From Buxus sempervirens (taxonomy: Eukaryota; Streptophyta; Magnoliopsida; Buxales; Buxaceae): 64,000 nt of DNA. How positions within the stretch are numbered: the stretch's first letter is position 1; each line of letters starts with the position of its first letter. The stretch covers positions 23,798,766-23,862,765 of the forward strand of contig OX387184.1 of assembly GCA_947561395.2 (NCBI GenBank), written 5' to 3'. Position numbers and translations under genes: made by a program. Shown piece after piece: positions 22,142-33,971 of the stretch. The notes under the pieces are model-generated. The model saw only the letters and a list, made by a program, of their open reading frames with translations. It did no database searches and had not been told where the DNA came from.

Positions 22142-24417
22142 TGTAGACACCCCAAATTGCACAAACAATCATCAAAAATCATTATCTCCTGGAAAGCCAG
22201 CACAGAATTTGAAGAAAATAAATTTTTGCCTGTATCCGGATACTCAATCCGGATACAAGTGCTCCTCCCCGTATCCGGATACTCATACCGGATACGTGTG
22301 AGCCCTAGCGTATCCGGTACCATGTACCGGATACCTTAAGGCCCTTTTTTTATCCGGTCTGACATACCGGATACCTTAAGTTTGCTCAAAATTAGGGTTT
22401 TCCGAGAGCTTTTCACTTTTACCATCATGTCCCTCATTAAATGAGGGGAAATCGCGGAAATAACCTTAGGGTTTAGGTTTGAGGGGTTCTAGACATTAAT
22501 TTGTGTCTACCAATGACCTTAGCCCTTGCCTATAAATAGGAGCCTCCTCCTTAAGCAAAGGGCACACAACTCTTGTTTTGAATTCTCACAAAGAAGAACT
22601 CCAAGAGAAGAAGAAAACCGCTGCGGAATCGCCTCCAGAACTCAGGTAAGCCTCAACTTTTCCTTTTATTTTCTGTCTTTACATTCCTAGATCTAGATCT
22701 CTTCTTCTACCTTTCTGTAGTGTAAAGCCTTGTTTGTATGTGTGGAAATCCTTCCCCGGCTCAAAGTATCTCAAGACTCCCCTAGCCGTAAAACGTGAAG
22801 GCGGATCTAGGAGAAACGAGACTGGGGATTGACCCTAGTGCTAGAACCCATGTAGCATAAGGCCTTTTTGATTGATTGTAAACCGTTCCATATTCAAAGT
22901 ACCCTTGATTATCTTAAAGAGAACAGAGGGAAACGATAATGGAACGGAACCCTAGGCTATGTTAGAACCTATTTTGTTGAATCTATATGCATGTGTATGG
23001 ATCTTGCTTGGTTTTTTTTCACTTTTGCACACATATCACTATTTTGGCGGGATAGGCCCATATTTGGGGTTTATTGCATTTATTGTGATAAATCTCAAAT
23101 AAATGGCCTCAATCAATTCTGGAATGCCTTTCGGATGATTTTAAAGTATTTGTGTTCATCTTGCATGAATTTCATTTTTATCAATTTTCGGACTTGTTTT
23201 TACTCAAAAATGGCTTAGCTTGACAGCACCTGTACCCTTACTTCGGACGTCCGTAACTACATCATCCGGATGAATTTTGGGGTAATTCCAGAACCATGGG
23301 AAAGGTGAGGCTGTCTAGTTTATGTCCACCAAATTTCATGAATTTCTATCTAGCCGATTTTTGACACCTCTCTGTCGAAGTTAAGTGGACAGTTCAGGTC
23401 CAAGTACAGAACTTGTCACTTCGACGGACCGCCATGTGTTCGTTTTAAGTCCGATTCGAGTGGTTTTTATTTCTGAGTACTCCTTTTTGAGTCTATTTTC
23501 AAATCCAGTTGGTTTCATATTTTTTGGATTCCATTTGAATTATTGGTAGCCGATTTACTCAGAACTGCTCATTTGCATTTTTCTGGGTAAATCTGTGATC
23601 TTCGGGGCCTGTTCGGGAGACCACCCAAGGCACATCCGAAGGGATTTTTGTATGAGGCTAGTTTCTGTTGAAAGATGGCCATACAGACTTCAATCACACC
23701 AAATTTCGTGGATTTCTATGTAGTGGACTTTTCTAGACAATTTTCCAAAGTTGCCCACTTACTACTTTTAAAAATCCCCAACAGCAACTTCAAAGGAGCA
23801 TAACTCCTAGATTTTTCATCGGAATGAAGTGAAATTTTGCATGAGACTCTTATTTATCATAATATTTCAAATAGAGTTGGTTTGAATCAATTTGAAATTG
23901 GATTTGAATGATTTCAAGGCAAATGGTATACTTTTTACCAAATTTTCCGAATTTGATTTAACTTGGTTTTGAGCAATTTGTGCTTTGATTTCCATCTTTT
24001 GAGATATTCCAGAAATGATATTGACATAAGAGAGGATCTAAAATCCATTTAGATCTTCATGTGAAAATATCATACATTAATCCTTTTTCAAGGTTTTCTA
24101 TGATTTTTAGCAAGCTTTCTTACTTTATTTTTTGCATGAACATACACTTGGCAACCACTTCGTGTGGATGAATGGGGGTGCCTAACACCTTCCCCCGTTC
24201 ATAATCTAATCCCCTTACCCATCTCTGGATTTGATTTTCAAGTAGGATTATTTTTATCCTAGAATTTGTCTTTTGGCTATTTTTGCCTACCTTTTAACTC
24301 TTTGGTGTCCATTCTCACCCCAAAATCATGAATGGTGGCGACTCTCCCAATTTTTGCGTTGAGCCCGTGTGTTGACGGAGGGACGATCACTCCGGTGATT
24401 TTTTCCCATGTCTCACA
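22142..24417 (+). repeat. Element A 3' LTR
   Basis: 2,276 bp, identical to the 5' LTR apart from about five substitutions seen by eye. It is followed by the GGAGG target duplication and the second part of element C's array. Confidence 0.95.
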
Positions 24418-24560
24418 GGAGGTAAGGAGAAAAGATTTTTTTTTGGACCGCCACTTCGGCGGTCATGAGAAAAGATTGTTTTTTGGACCGCCACTTCGGA
24501 GGTCATGAGAAAAGATTTTTGTTTTGGACCGCCATTTCGGAAGTCAAGGTAGAAGATTAA
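24418..24560. repeat. CGCCACTTCGGAGG tandem array, right part
   Basis: Continuation of the array at 5281-6249, separated from it by element A. The first five bases (GGAGG) are the second copy of the target duplication. Confidence 0.9.
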
Positions 24561-26434
24561 AACCGCCATTTCGGAGGTAAAGAAAGAATCTCTGGGATCG
24601 GAAACCACAAGAGTTGATTTTGATTTTGGAAATGCGGAGCGTTGATTTCCAAAGGATCAGTTTGGAGAATTCCAAGGAATGATAAGGGATTTGGGATGGT
24701 GGGAACACAAAGTATTGATTTCCATCAGGATTTGGGAAACTACAAGAGTTGATTTCCCAATTGGCTGACTTTCTTTAAGATTTTTTTTTATTTCTCTTTT
24801 CCTCTTTTTTTTTCTCTTTTTTTTCTTTGTCCGATGGCCATCGGCAAAAATCAGACTTTTTTTCCACTTCCTTATTTTGGGCTGTTTCACAGCCAATTGA
24901 AACTTGGTTTAAGCATGGGGGATTGAAACCATTGTTTACCCTAAGGCAAATTTAATGTACACTTAGAGGCAATTCAAATCTTTGAAATTTTTTTTGGTTT
25001 TTTGGTTTTTTTTTTGGTTTTTTTTAAATGAGTTAATCAAGCATGCTTATGCAGATGATCTTGAAGTGTGTGCACTTGATGCATGAAGATGCGTACACAA
25101 AATTAGAACCAACATTACCATTCTGCATAATTAAAAAGTGTGTGCATAGTCCTAAAAAGGTTGGTGCTCCTTGAGGCACGACCTCTAGACATACTTGTGT
25201 ATGGAAGCACATATGAGTCCAGATCAGCCTTCTTTCATCTATTCTTTCTTCTACCTTTGATTTCAGGTGTCAGACCAAATGATAATTAAAATCTGCAGAA
25301 TTTCATCTTAAGGGCTTTTGAGAACCCAGAAGAAGGGTACAAATTTACTTCAAGGTTGGTAGGCTGAATTCCTAAATCTAGGGTTTTATGCCCCTGATTT
25401 GATCTGGCATATTTCAGTCTGTTTGTCTGATCTGGCCGGCTTTCATCTGCTCAAAAGGCCGACCTGGACTCGAAGTGCTCCCAATGGACTCGATGGGTCA
25501 AGGCCCATGGTTCACAGGACTCAATGCATGGATTTGGGGTGGCTCCCTTGATCAAAATTTGGTTGGCTTCCTAAATTAGGGCTAAGGCAGCCCATGATCT
25601 AGGGTTCACTCAATTCAATGCAAAAGAGCGGGGGTATTTGGCCCTGATGGACTCTTGGATTTTGAATTAATTTTATCCATCTTCACTTTAATCATTCAAA
25701 TCTCATTCACGCTGCATTCACAAAGCTGAGGTTTATCAGAATCAATAGGTGGGGAAAGGGTACCCAGCTCGAGACATTTGCCTATAAGGGTCTGAGCCAC
25801 GTACTAGACCCTCGCCTACGACGGCATGAAGCTAGTGGCGCTAAGGAATCCAGAAGCCTGGGGAGATGGGTTTACCCTGCTTTCCCTGGCAAGCCACGGG
25901 AGCGTGGGGCTAATACCATCCCAAAAATAAGTTCATCATTTTAAGAAGGGTGGCTGCTAAAGAGATCTAGGTTTTGGTAAGGAAGAGCAGCATTTCATTT
26001 CATCACAGCATTCAGATCGGATCATCCATGCAAACTTCCTCGTGCGTGTCACCCCACATAGTTTAATGTAGGAAAGGAAATCATTCATGGTGTGGTGGAG
26101 TGTTCATGTGTGCAGTTGGGCAAGGTGTTGTGTCTATTTGGGTGAGTCTTGGATATTTGATTGACAAAGGATTCCTTGTTATCTCTTTATAGTGAAGTGC
26201 AGAATTGGCACTCAATATGATGTCCGGGAGAGTCCCTAGTTAAGTGGAGGGTCACAGGGAACCACTTAAATTCCACTTTCCTTAAGCAATTATCTCGTCC
26301 CTTTGACATGACTCCCCAGATCATGTAATTACAAGTATTCCGCATCTCACTAAAGTAAGATAACAGGTAACACCTAAACCGATCTATATCCATCAAAATT
26401 GACTCTTTGAACCAGGGTCCAACTGGGTTGAGGG
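24561..26434 (-). other. Element C leader
   Basis: Non-coding. A pyrimidine-rich run lies at 24775-24830 and a T-rich run near 24985-25025. From about 25650 to 26434 it is homologous, in reverse complement, to element B's leader, including a stretch with CACGGGAGCGTGGGGCTAAT (matching B near 44030). No extra ORF like those of A or B is recognised. Confidence 0.6.
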
Positions 26435-26453
26435 CTCCCCAGCGGAGTCGCCA
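26435..26453 (-). other. Element C primer-binding site
   Basis: On the minus strand TGGCGACTCCGCTGGGGAG, next to the LTR end. It differs from A's site at two positions. Confidence 0.75.
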
Positions 26454-28138
26454 AGCTGTGCGCACCCCATTTCGAGCTGCACGTGAGGTGCATGCGAAGT
26501 GATGCTCACCTCGGGACTGTTTTGGAGTCGCCACTGCCTGAGAGGTGTAGGCAGACACAAAGGGGCACCTATCCAGGCCTAATTTTCTGGTCTGCGGCTT
26601 TTTAGAGATCTGGACAAGTTCTCGGTTACGTCTAGGGAAGTCTGAAGACACCCTAGCCCGCCCCGTCGGTTGACAGGTCCCATGGGTCTCCTTGGTTTGA
26701 GTCAACTTAGTTTTCACCCAATTCCTAGGCCAACATGCACATTTATTTGGTCTGGTGGGGACCATTGAGGGTGTGGGTCTCCTTTTTATTTGATTTTATC
26801 TTTTTATCAATTAATGAAGTGGGTCTGGTATGGGCCCCATTGGAAGGCCTAGTGGAATCCAGGTTGGGCTTAAGTCAAGCCCAAGGCCCAATTTGGGTTA
26901 TTGGGTAACCCTTATTGGATTTTGGCTATTTGGTTTAAAGGTTTTTTGAATATTTACAAAGTTAATGGGTTGAAGCTTTTTAGGGCCCAATGGACTTGGA
27001 TTTGGCCCATGAGCAATTAACCAAGTGGCCTTTAGCCCATTTATCAAAACGGACCTTAGTTGGGCCGAACGGGGTGTGGGCCCTATTGGAGGGCCCACGA
27101 AGTCTTGGTGGGCCCACTTAGGCCCACAGTCTCAAAATGGGCCTTAAAAAGTCTAAATAGCCCAATGGATCGGGTTAAGTTTATTTGGGTCGGATTGGGT
27201 CCGACCGGGTTAGAAAAAATGGATTTTTAAGTTATTTGCAAACTTGACCGTATTCTAATCACGGTCTGAACTGAACCGTATTCCAAATACGTTTTTGGCC
27301 CGATTTCCCAAAAATGCCGTGATTCCGGCCGGATCTAGTTTGCCGATTCCTTTTCGCCGTCCGCCGACTTCTGTTGGGAGTTTTAGCACTTTGAAATGGT
27401 TCAAAGTTCCTACCTTTGGTTCAAATGTCTTCTTTTTTGGTGTTCCGCCGAAAGAAAAGATTTCATTTCTTCATTGCACTTTCGGTTCGTTGATGAATCT
27501 GCATGTGTGGGGAATCGAGAAGGGAGAGAGGGGAAGAATTACGGGGTACAAAAGATGATTAAAGGAGGACAAATCCCTCCCTAAATTAGTTGATCAAATT
27601 AACACAAAAAAGGGTTAGTGCACAAATGTTTGACTAAGACCCTTCTCTTAATGAGAAATCTCTCTTCTCCCGTCTTTTTCGTGTAAGGGAACTCCCCTCC
27701 CGGGGAGTCCCATTTGTATGCACAAAATAAACAAACAGGTTAGAAATAAACACGGTAAAGGATAGCCTTTTAAATAGCCAGAAAGATAACTTGTTCAAAA
27801 TATTTTGATAACAATGAATGTTACAAACAAAGCAATGGAAAAACTTACAGTGTTATTATTACCTTGCTCTTAGGTGTAGAGGTTCTCCGACTGATTTTGG
27901 CAGCGCTTCCGCACTCCCGTTGATTTCCAAAGGTGGATTTGAAAAGGGGTTCTCTTGCCTTCGGGTTGAAAGGATGAAAGGAGAAGAGAATGGGTAAGGT
28001 TTAGGGGCAAAAATGGGAATAAAAACGGAAGTTGAAAGTGACAGATGGTTTTGGCAGAGCTCCGGACGTGGAAAAATGCAAGGAGGGAGATCAAGGAGGC
28101 TAAGGGGCCACCCCTTTCCAAATGGAGGCTGGCCCCCC

Positions 28139-28146
28139 TTTTTATA
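28139..28146 (-). promoter_or_regulatory. LTR C TATA box
   Basis: TATAAAAA on the minus strand, just downstream of the palindrome block and only about 20 bases from the point where LTR D inserted. Confidence 0.65.
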
Positions 28147-28164
28147 GGCAAAAATTGGCCGGAA

Positions 28165-28169
28165 CCGCA
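28165..28169. repeat. Target duplication CCGCA, left copy (solo LTR D)
   Basis: CCGCA before LTR D; the identical copy follows it at 30569-30573. Confidence 0.9.
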
Positions 28170-30568
28170 TGTTAGCACCTGATTTTTGCACCCCCAAAAT
28201 AAAGAAAAATGAAAAGTCAAACTAAAATTCAAACCCTGAGGGGGTCAAAAATTGACTTTTTGATTCAAGTAAATTTGGCCATCAAACTTCATCTCATTAA
28301 AAAGAGCATTTCGACACGATTCTAACGCAACTGAATTTGCTGGAATCGGAGCCCAGATGAGAAAGATATGAACTGGTCAAACTTTTGGGGAGCAAAAAGT
28401 CGACCCCAATTCAGCTGCCAAACTTGACCCCAGTGGACAGGTGGTTCCGAGCCGGTTCCAACGACACTAAGTTTGCTGAAATCGGACACCAGATGAAGAA
28501 GTTATGAGCAGTTGAAGTTTCAGAAAAACTGCCCATGTGGCAAAAAAGGCAGCAAAAATGGAATAAACCAATAAAATAAATAAGATAAATGTGTTTAATA
28601 ATATTTTAATAAAGAGAATCTCGCTTTTAATAAAATAATCGAATAAAAATCTTGCAAAAAACCAAATTGAATAAAGGTTTGAAATCCAAACATTTTAAAA
28701 ACGTGCTGGACCGTATTTGATTTACGGGCAGGGCATGCCCGTATTTGAAATACGGGCGAGATTCCGGAAGAAAACACGCGTCACCGTACGGAGGGACACG
28801 CGTCCCGTACGGCCGAATCTGCGATAATTGCAAATATTCGTTTTTCCCCCGTATTTGAATTACGGGCAAGGCACGCCCGTACTTGAAGTACGGGCAAGGC
28901 ATGCCCGTATTTCAAATAAGGGCACGGAAATTTTGCATATAAATAGAGAGGCCATCCCCCTCATTTGAACAAGCCATCACCCTTTGGCCATCACCCCTGC
29001 TCTCCTAAAATTCCCCTCGACCAAATGCTGCTATCATGCTGACACTCCAGCACCTAACCTCTTCTTTTATCCCCAAACTACCCCTAGGTTCATAAAGCCA
29101 TGCCAAAATCATGCAGAAAATCTTCTTTGGTTTAACTTTCAAACCCATCTCCTAACCAAACTTTGTCTAACGATTTTCAAATATTTGAGAGGACGCGGAA
29201 GCGCTGCCAAATTCACCGGAGAATTCATCATTAACTAAAAACCATATTGTAAGTATGTTGGATTTTATAAATTCTTCATTTCTATTTTGCTTCTAAGTTT
29301 CTTTTAAACACCTTCTTATGTTACTAACTTGATTGCTGTTTTGAGTATCATGAGGATATGGTATTATGAAATGGATCATTACAAGGAAGAAAGAAAGGAA
29401 GTGCCTAAAGAACACTTCAATTAATTTAAGTAAATAACCTTTTTTTTTTTGAGTTCTTAATGTGAAAAGATTGAACCCTTCTTGAAGACAAATGGGTTCC
29501 CTATGATTTCCCATTTCCCCTCTTCACAAAATGATCATGGACAATCCAGAAGGATGCCGGCATTCATATTGAAAAAGAAGAAAGAAGAAGGAGGCCTTTT
29601 AGGCCAAATTAAGCCACATGAAGCATCTGGATGAGTTGAAGAAACCCACAGAAGCCACTGGAGGTCCCAAGAAAGCCACGGAGATGATCCAGATCGGAAT
29701 CTGCAGCAAACATGCAAAATGGGTCGCGTCTGTAAACTCAGGCCGGTCCAGCCTGGACCGTATCTGATTCACGGACAAGGGGGACCGGAATCCATTCACG
29801 GTCAAGGCGGACTGTAAAGAAAACACGGGCAAATGTAAAATAACCTAAAAAGTGTGATTTCTTGGTTCGGTTGGACTTGATCCGGCCTAAGCCGACTTGA
29901 ACCACTCCCTTTAACCATTTTGGGCTTTCTTAAGCCCATTTTTGGACTGTGGGCCTAGATAGGCCCATCAAGACTCCCCTTTGGCCCACTTATGGGGCCC
30001 ATTTTAGACCGGCCCAAACCAAGCCCGTTTTCAACAAACGGGCTCCAGGCCAATTGTCCCTTCGCTAATGGGCCAACTCCAAGCCCACTAAGCCCATTGT
30101 ACCTGTAAATAGTTTAAGTAAATAACCAAATGGGTTACCTAATAACCCAACTGGGCCCAAAGCCCAACCATGGCAGCCCACGGGTCTTCCAACGGGACCC
30201 AGGTCCGACCCACTCCACTTAAATCAATAAAAAGATAAAGTCAAATAAAAGGGACCCACACCTCCAAAGGGCCCCGCTAGACCCAATAAGTAGCATGCTG
30301 GTCTAGGAAGGGTGAACTTGACTCAAAAAACCAGGGAGACCCGAGGGACCCGTCAAACCGACGGGGCGGACCGGGGTGTCTTTAGGACTTCCCCGGATCG
30401 TAACCGAGGACTTAGCTAGAACTCTGAAAAGCCGCAGATCAGACTTAGACCTAATTAGGGCAAAACCGTGTCTGCCTGCACTCTCAGGCAGTGGCGACTC
30501 TGAATGTCCCCAGGCACGCACCAAAGGTGCGCCCGGTGTGCGATCTAGGCCAGGTTTAGGTGCGCACA
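28170..30568 (+). mobile_element. Solo LTR D, Tat-type (B subfamily)
   Basis: TGTTAGCACC...GTGCGCACA, 2,399 bp, with 5-bp duplications on both sides and no internal region, so it is a solo LTR formed by recombination. It shares its start, end, palindromes and GGGCCC-rich part with the LTRs of element B. The TATA box is at 28938-28945 and a donor-like TTGTAAGTATG at about 29249. It lies in the palindrome block of LTR C. Confidence 0.92.
28700..28925 (+). promoter_or_regulatory. CCCGTA..TACGGG palindrome block in LTR D
   Basis: About six dyads of the type CCCGTACTTGAAGTACGGG and CCCGTATTTGAAATACGGG, plus GGGACACGCGTCCC, directly upstream of the TATA box. A second set (CACGGACAAGG, ACCGTATCTGATTCACGG) occurs downstream at about 29755-29825. 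Confidence 0.8.
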
Positions 30569-30775
30569 CCGCACTTTAAGTGCGGTTCGGTCACAACCGT
30601 ACTTCAAGTGCGGTTCCTGCCAAATTACACTAAAAATGAAAAAACCGCACTTCAAGTGCGGTTGGCATTAAAAATGTGCGAATTTGCGCGGATCTACCAG
30701 CTGTCGCCATACGGGACACGCGTCCACCTTCTAGAAGATCAAAACCGCATTTGAAGTGCGGTTTAGACCAAATCG
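30569..30775 (-). promoter_or_regulatory. CCGCACTT..AAGTGCGG palindrome block in LTR C
   Basis: Four to five dyads such as CCGCACTTTAAGTGCGG and CCGCATTTGAAGTGCGG. Before LTR D inserted, this block lay immediately upstream (minus strand) of the TATA box at 28139-28146. Confidence 0.8.
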
Positions 30776-31351
30776 GTTTGCACACGTTTTTTAAATGCCG
30801 GATTTGAAATCTTTTATTAAATTTGATTTTTTGAAAAGATTTTATTCCGATTTATTATTATTTTATTCTAAATATCTTTAGATATTTATTAAAATATTAT
30901 TAAAAATTAAGTTATTTTCTAAAAACAATTATTTTATTCATTTTTTCTGCTTTTGCTTCTGTTTTAGTCACATGGGCAGTTTTCTTGAAACTTCAACTGC
31001 CCATAATTTTTTTGTCCGATGTCTGATTTCAGCAAACTTAGTGTCGTTGGAATCAGCTCGGAATACTCTATCCAATGGGATCAAATTGGGTAGTTGAATT
31101 GGGGTCAAGTAAAAAGTCAACTTTCGCTTCCCCAAAAGTTTGACCGGGTCATAACTTCCTCATCCGGACCCCGATTCTAGCAAACTCAATTGCGTTGGAA
31201 CCGTGTCGAAATGCTCTTTTCAATGAGATGAAGTTTGATGGCCAATTCTCTTTTGATCAAAAAGTCAAATTTCAGCCCCCTCAGGGTTTGAATTTTTAAT
31301 TAAAAATTTCATTTTCTGCATTTTTTGGGGTGCAAAAATCAAGTGTCTACA

Positions 31352-33176
31352 ATGCAAACTCAGTAACAGATTGACCCTGTTAACTACTACTAAGCAGTAC
31401 AAGGTCAATCAAGCACACAGACCTCAATTCTTACTTAAAAAACATGAAACCACTTGAGTTTAAAAGTAGACTCATAAAAAAAGACTCATAAATGAAAATC
31501 AACCAATTCGGAGTTGAAATGAGCTTTTGGTGCTCAATTGAAGTGACAAGTACATCAAATTATGAAAATCTAACTTATCAACTTCAATCATATGGTATAA
31601 GCAAATGGCTAAATGAAAACTTATTAAAATTCACAAGATTAAAATGGACTTCCTCACCTTTCAAACACAACTGGTTTCATTCAAAAATTCCTTCGGAGGA
31701 TCAATAAATGATTGAAACCAGTTAGAGTGTAAGTTCTGTCAAGATTTGGAAAACAATAGTGAAATGAAGTCAAAATTCATTTGATCTGTGCATCCAGCTC
31801 TTCAAATCGAAGAGACATCATTTGGAATGAACAATTACAACTTAAAAAGAATTTAGAGCAAAGGCCTAACTCAAATCTCTCATGATTTGGAGAGTATGAA
31901 CCAAGGAGAGCTCACGTTTGCTTGGAATTACATAGATATAAGGAGATCTGGCCATGAGAACAAAACCTTTTAAAAAACTTGACAAAAATCCCTGAGATAT
32001 TGCTTTGAGGCCAAATTCTTAGATTTACCTTATAGAGTAAAGTAGATTTAGAGAACTATGCCAAAAATTAAAAACTAGTGATTATGTGCACAAAAATTGT
32101 ATAAAATTCACAATAGTGGAGGAAAATCACATAAAGCAACTACAATAAAAAAGAAAGAACCAAAATCATAAGACAGGTTCTAATCCTAAAGGATCCATCC
32201 CCATAGATCGTTTCCCCTAGCCTTCTCTTCATGTTTTACGTCTAAAGAGAGACTTAAGGTACTTTGATCAAGGGTTTGGGACTATAATCACAAAGATGCC
32301 TTATTCTATAGAAAGGTAAAAGGAGAGAATGTTAGAATTGAAAGAGGATTATTGAATTCAAAAGAGAGATATACTTTGTAAGCTCATTCTTCGAGCAAGC
32401 AAGTAAGAAGATCTTCAAGTGTGCAATCCAGTAGAGCTTCCCCTCTCTAAGCATGGCTCTCACCCTCCAATTTTGTAGCCATTTGCAAGAGGAGAGACCC
32501 TCTATTTATAGATGGAATGTGGGACAAAAGAGTCCAAAGGGCATGAGCAAAATAGTTCTCTAGATCTTTCCAATTCTAATTAAAACATGAATTGGAGGGA
32601 ATTCAGCTAATTCCGGAGGTTAAATTGGAAAATTCAGAGCCTCTAGAAAGAGGTAGAGAGTGTAAATAGAGCACAGATCTGGGGCTCTTGAAAAATGATT
32701 AAATCTACAAATAATCGTATTTCATATAAGGTTATGCAGTAACCGTGTTTGAAGTAAGGTTACTTCATCACCGTATATATAATACAGTGACAAAACGGTT
32801 ATTTACCCATGTGCGCAACTAACATGGCACAACCCGTTGAAGCTTCCGGATGCCAACTCAACTGCCACTTGCGCACATGAATAAAGCATGAGTGGCAACC
32901 GTGTTGTGCATACGGTTACCACTGCATAGATAATACGTTGAACCAAAATAATGTTTGTAATCGTATTTGATATATGATGCTCAAGTAATCGTATTACAAA
33001 TAAGATGCTTAAATAACCGTATTTGTAATAAGGTGCTCAAGTAACCATAATTGAAATAAGGTTACATATGAATTTTATAAAATTTCAAGCTAAAAACACA
33101 TGTATTGATATATGTATTTAGTTTCAAAACACTTTCATCATTTCTCTTATTTTTGGTGCAATTTAGGGTGTCTACA
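31352..33176 (-). mobile_element. LTR G, partial A-like LTR
   Basis: On the minus strand it starts TGTAGACACCCTAAATTGCACC at 33176, close to the start of LTR A, and has a TATA box (32501-32510, minus) and the lines GTAAAACATGAAG and GAAACGAT seen after the TATA box in LTR A. It stops where element C's LTR begins, consistent with C having inserted into it. The rest is not seen. Older than C. Confidence 0.7.
32690..33085 (-). promoter_or_regulatory. GTAACC..GGTTAC degenerate dyads in LTR G
   Basis: Repeated units of the type AACCGTATTTGTAATAAGG and GTAACC...AAGGTTAC upstream (minus strand) of the TATA box. They are more degenerate than in the younger LTRs. Confidence 0.55.
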
Positions 33177-33963
33177 ATTAGTATAGAAAGAATGACGATT
33201 CCATGTATTATTTATCGATTTAGGGTCATAATATGGGCAAGAAGAGCAAAAAAACCCCATTAACAAAAAAAAAAAAAAAAAGATTTGTAAAGCGATTCAC
33301 GTTTCTACAATATTTTCGCTTCTCTGTATATATAGATTACCCATCTTAGTATATTTCTCTGTTTGTATCATTGGCTTCTTTGTTACTTAAAAAAATAAAG
33401 AACATAAAAGAAATTACACACTTTGTTTAATTGAGCATGGTCAAAGGATTTAAAGTCTTTACCTTCAAGAGAATACAAATAGGGTCCATTTCCAACTAGA
33501 CCTTCTTAGTTTTATGCATAAAAAAGTAAGGCATAAGATCTAACAATATAACAGCAAATCAAACATTAAAAAACAAAAGAAAAAAAACACACACACAAAA
33601 GAGCCCTGTGCACATATGATGGTTCATTTTGATTGAAATTAAGTAGTGTTGGGAACTACTACAAATAAGCACCAGCGTTCTCTATTCATAGTAGAGATCA
33701 ATCTTGCATGTGATTTCCTCTTCTTGTCCTTTGATGGACGAAGATGATAATAATTGTGGCTTTACTGCTCAAACTATTTTCCAAAAATCTAAATTGAAAC
33801 AATGGAGTGCTTCATTAATCACCTTCTTCTTGCTTCAACAAAGCCTTCCCAAGTCTATTATTCCTTACTGCTCTGATAGCCAGTTATCTGAGGGTCAGTT
33901 TGATAGAAAACAACATCACCATTGTCACTAACATAGAGGTTTTGTTTCAAGCTTCTTATTATA
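33177..33963. other. Unassigned non-coding stretch
   Basis: AT-rich, with poly(A)-like runs (33267-33286) and a short CA run. The frame at 33704-33931 has no recognisable domain. No gene or element is recognised. Confidence 0.4.
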
Positions 33964-33971
33964 CTTCCAAT

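Larger units (their letters stand above)
6250..24417 (+). mobile_element. Element A, young Tat/Ogre-type Ty3/gypsy retrotransposon
   Basis: It is 18,168 bp long with two 2,276-bp LTRs (TG...CA), a GGAGG target duplication, a primer-binding site, a long leader, gag, protease, RT, RNase H and integrase in Ty3/gypsy order, a post-pol region with a large antisense ORF, and a polypurine tract. The LTRs differ at about five sites by eye (about 0.2%), suggesting insertion tens to a few hundred thousand years ago depending on the rate assumed. It is complete in length. The coding frames show about four or five interruptions, some of which may reflect the frame change or splicing known between gag-pro and RT in Ogre-like elements. 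Size, the extra ORF and tRNA primer type fit the Tat/Ogre branch. Confidence 0.95.
3613..31351 (-). mobile_element. Element C, old minus-strand Tat/Ogre-type element (host of nested insertions)
   Basis: Read on the minus strand from 31351: a 5' LTR (26457-31351, enlarged by solo LTR D), a primer-binding site at 26435-26453, a leader, a tandem array split by element A (24418-24560 and 5281-6249), and a gag remnant ending near 3613. The pol region and 3' LTR are not seen, though 1-432 may be its post-pol part. The leader near 25650-26460 is the reverse complement of a homologous stretch in element B (43480-44220), which places both in one group. It is broken in several places and is older than A and D, which lie inside it. 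Confidence 0.8.
26457..31351 (-). repeat. Element C 5' LTR, split by solo LTR D
   Basis: On the minus strand it runs from TGTAGACACTTGA (31351) to GCGCACA (26457). Without LTR D and one duplication copy it is about 2.49 kb. It contains two copies of the TTCCAACG/CTAAGTTTGCTG motif, a palindrome block (30569-30775), a TATA box at 28139-28146 (minus), and a GGGCCC-rich transcribed part. Confidence 0.85.

Noticed and set aside
28700-28925. CRISPR-like look of short palindromic repeats with spacers
   Set aside because: Repeats are degenerate, spacers are not unique or of constant size, the blocks lie in LTR promoters of a plant genome and no cas genes exist.
33704-33931. 75-codon plus-strand frame
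   Set aside because: No family resemblance, no promoter or conserved context; likely chance.
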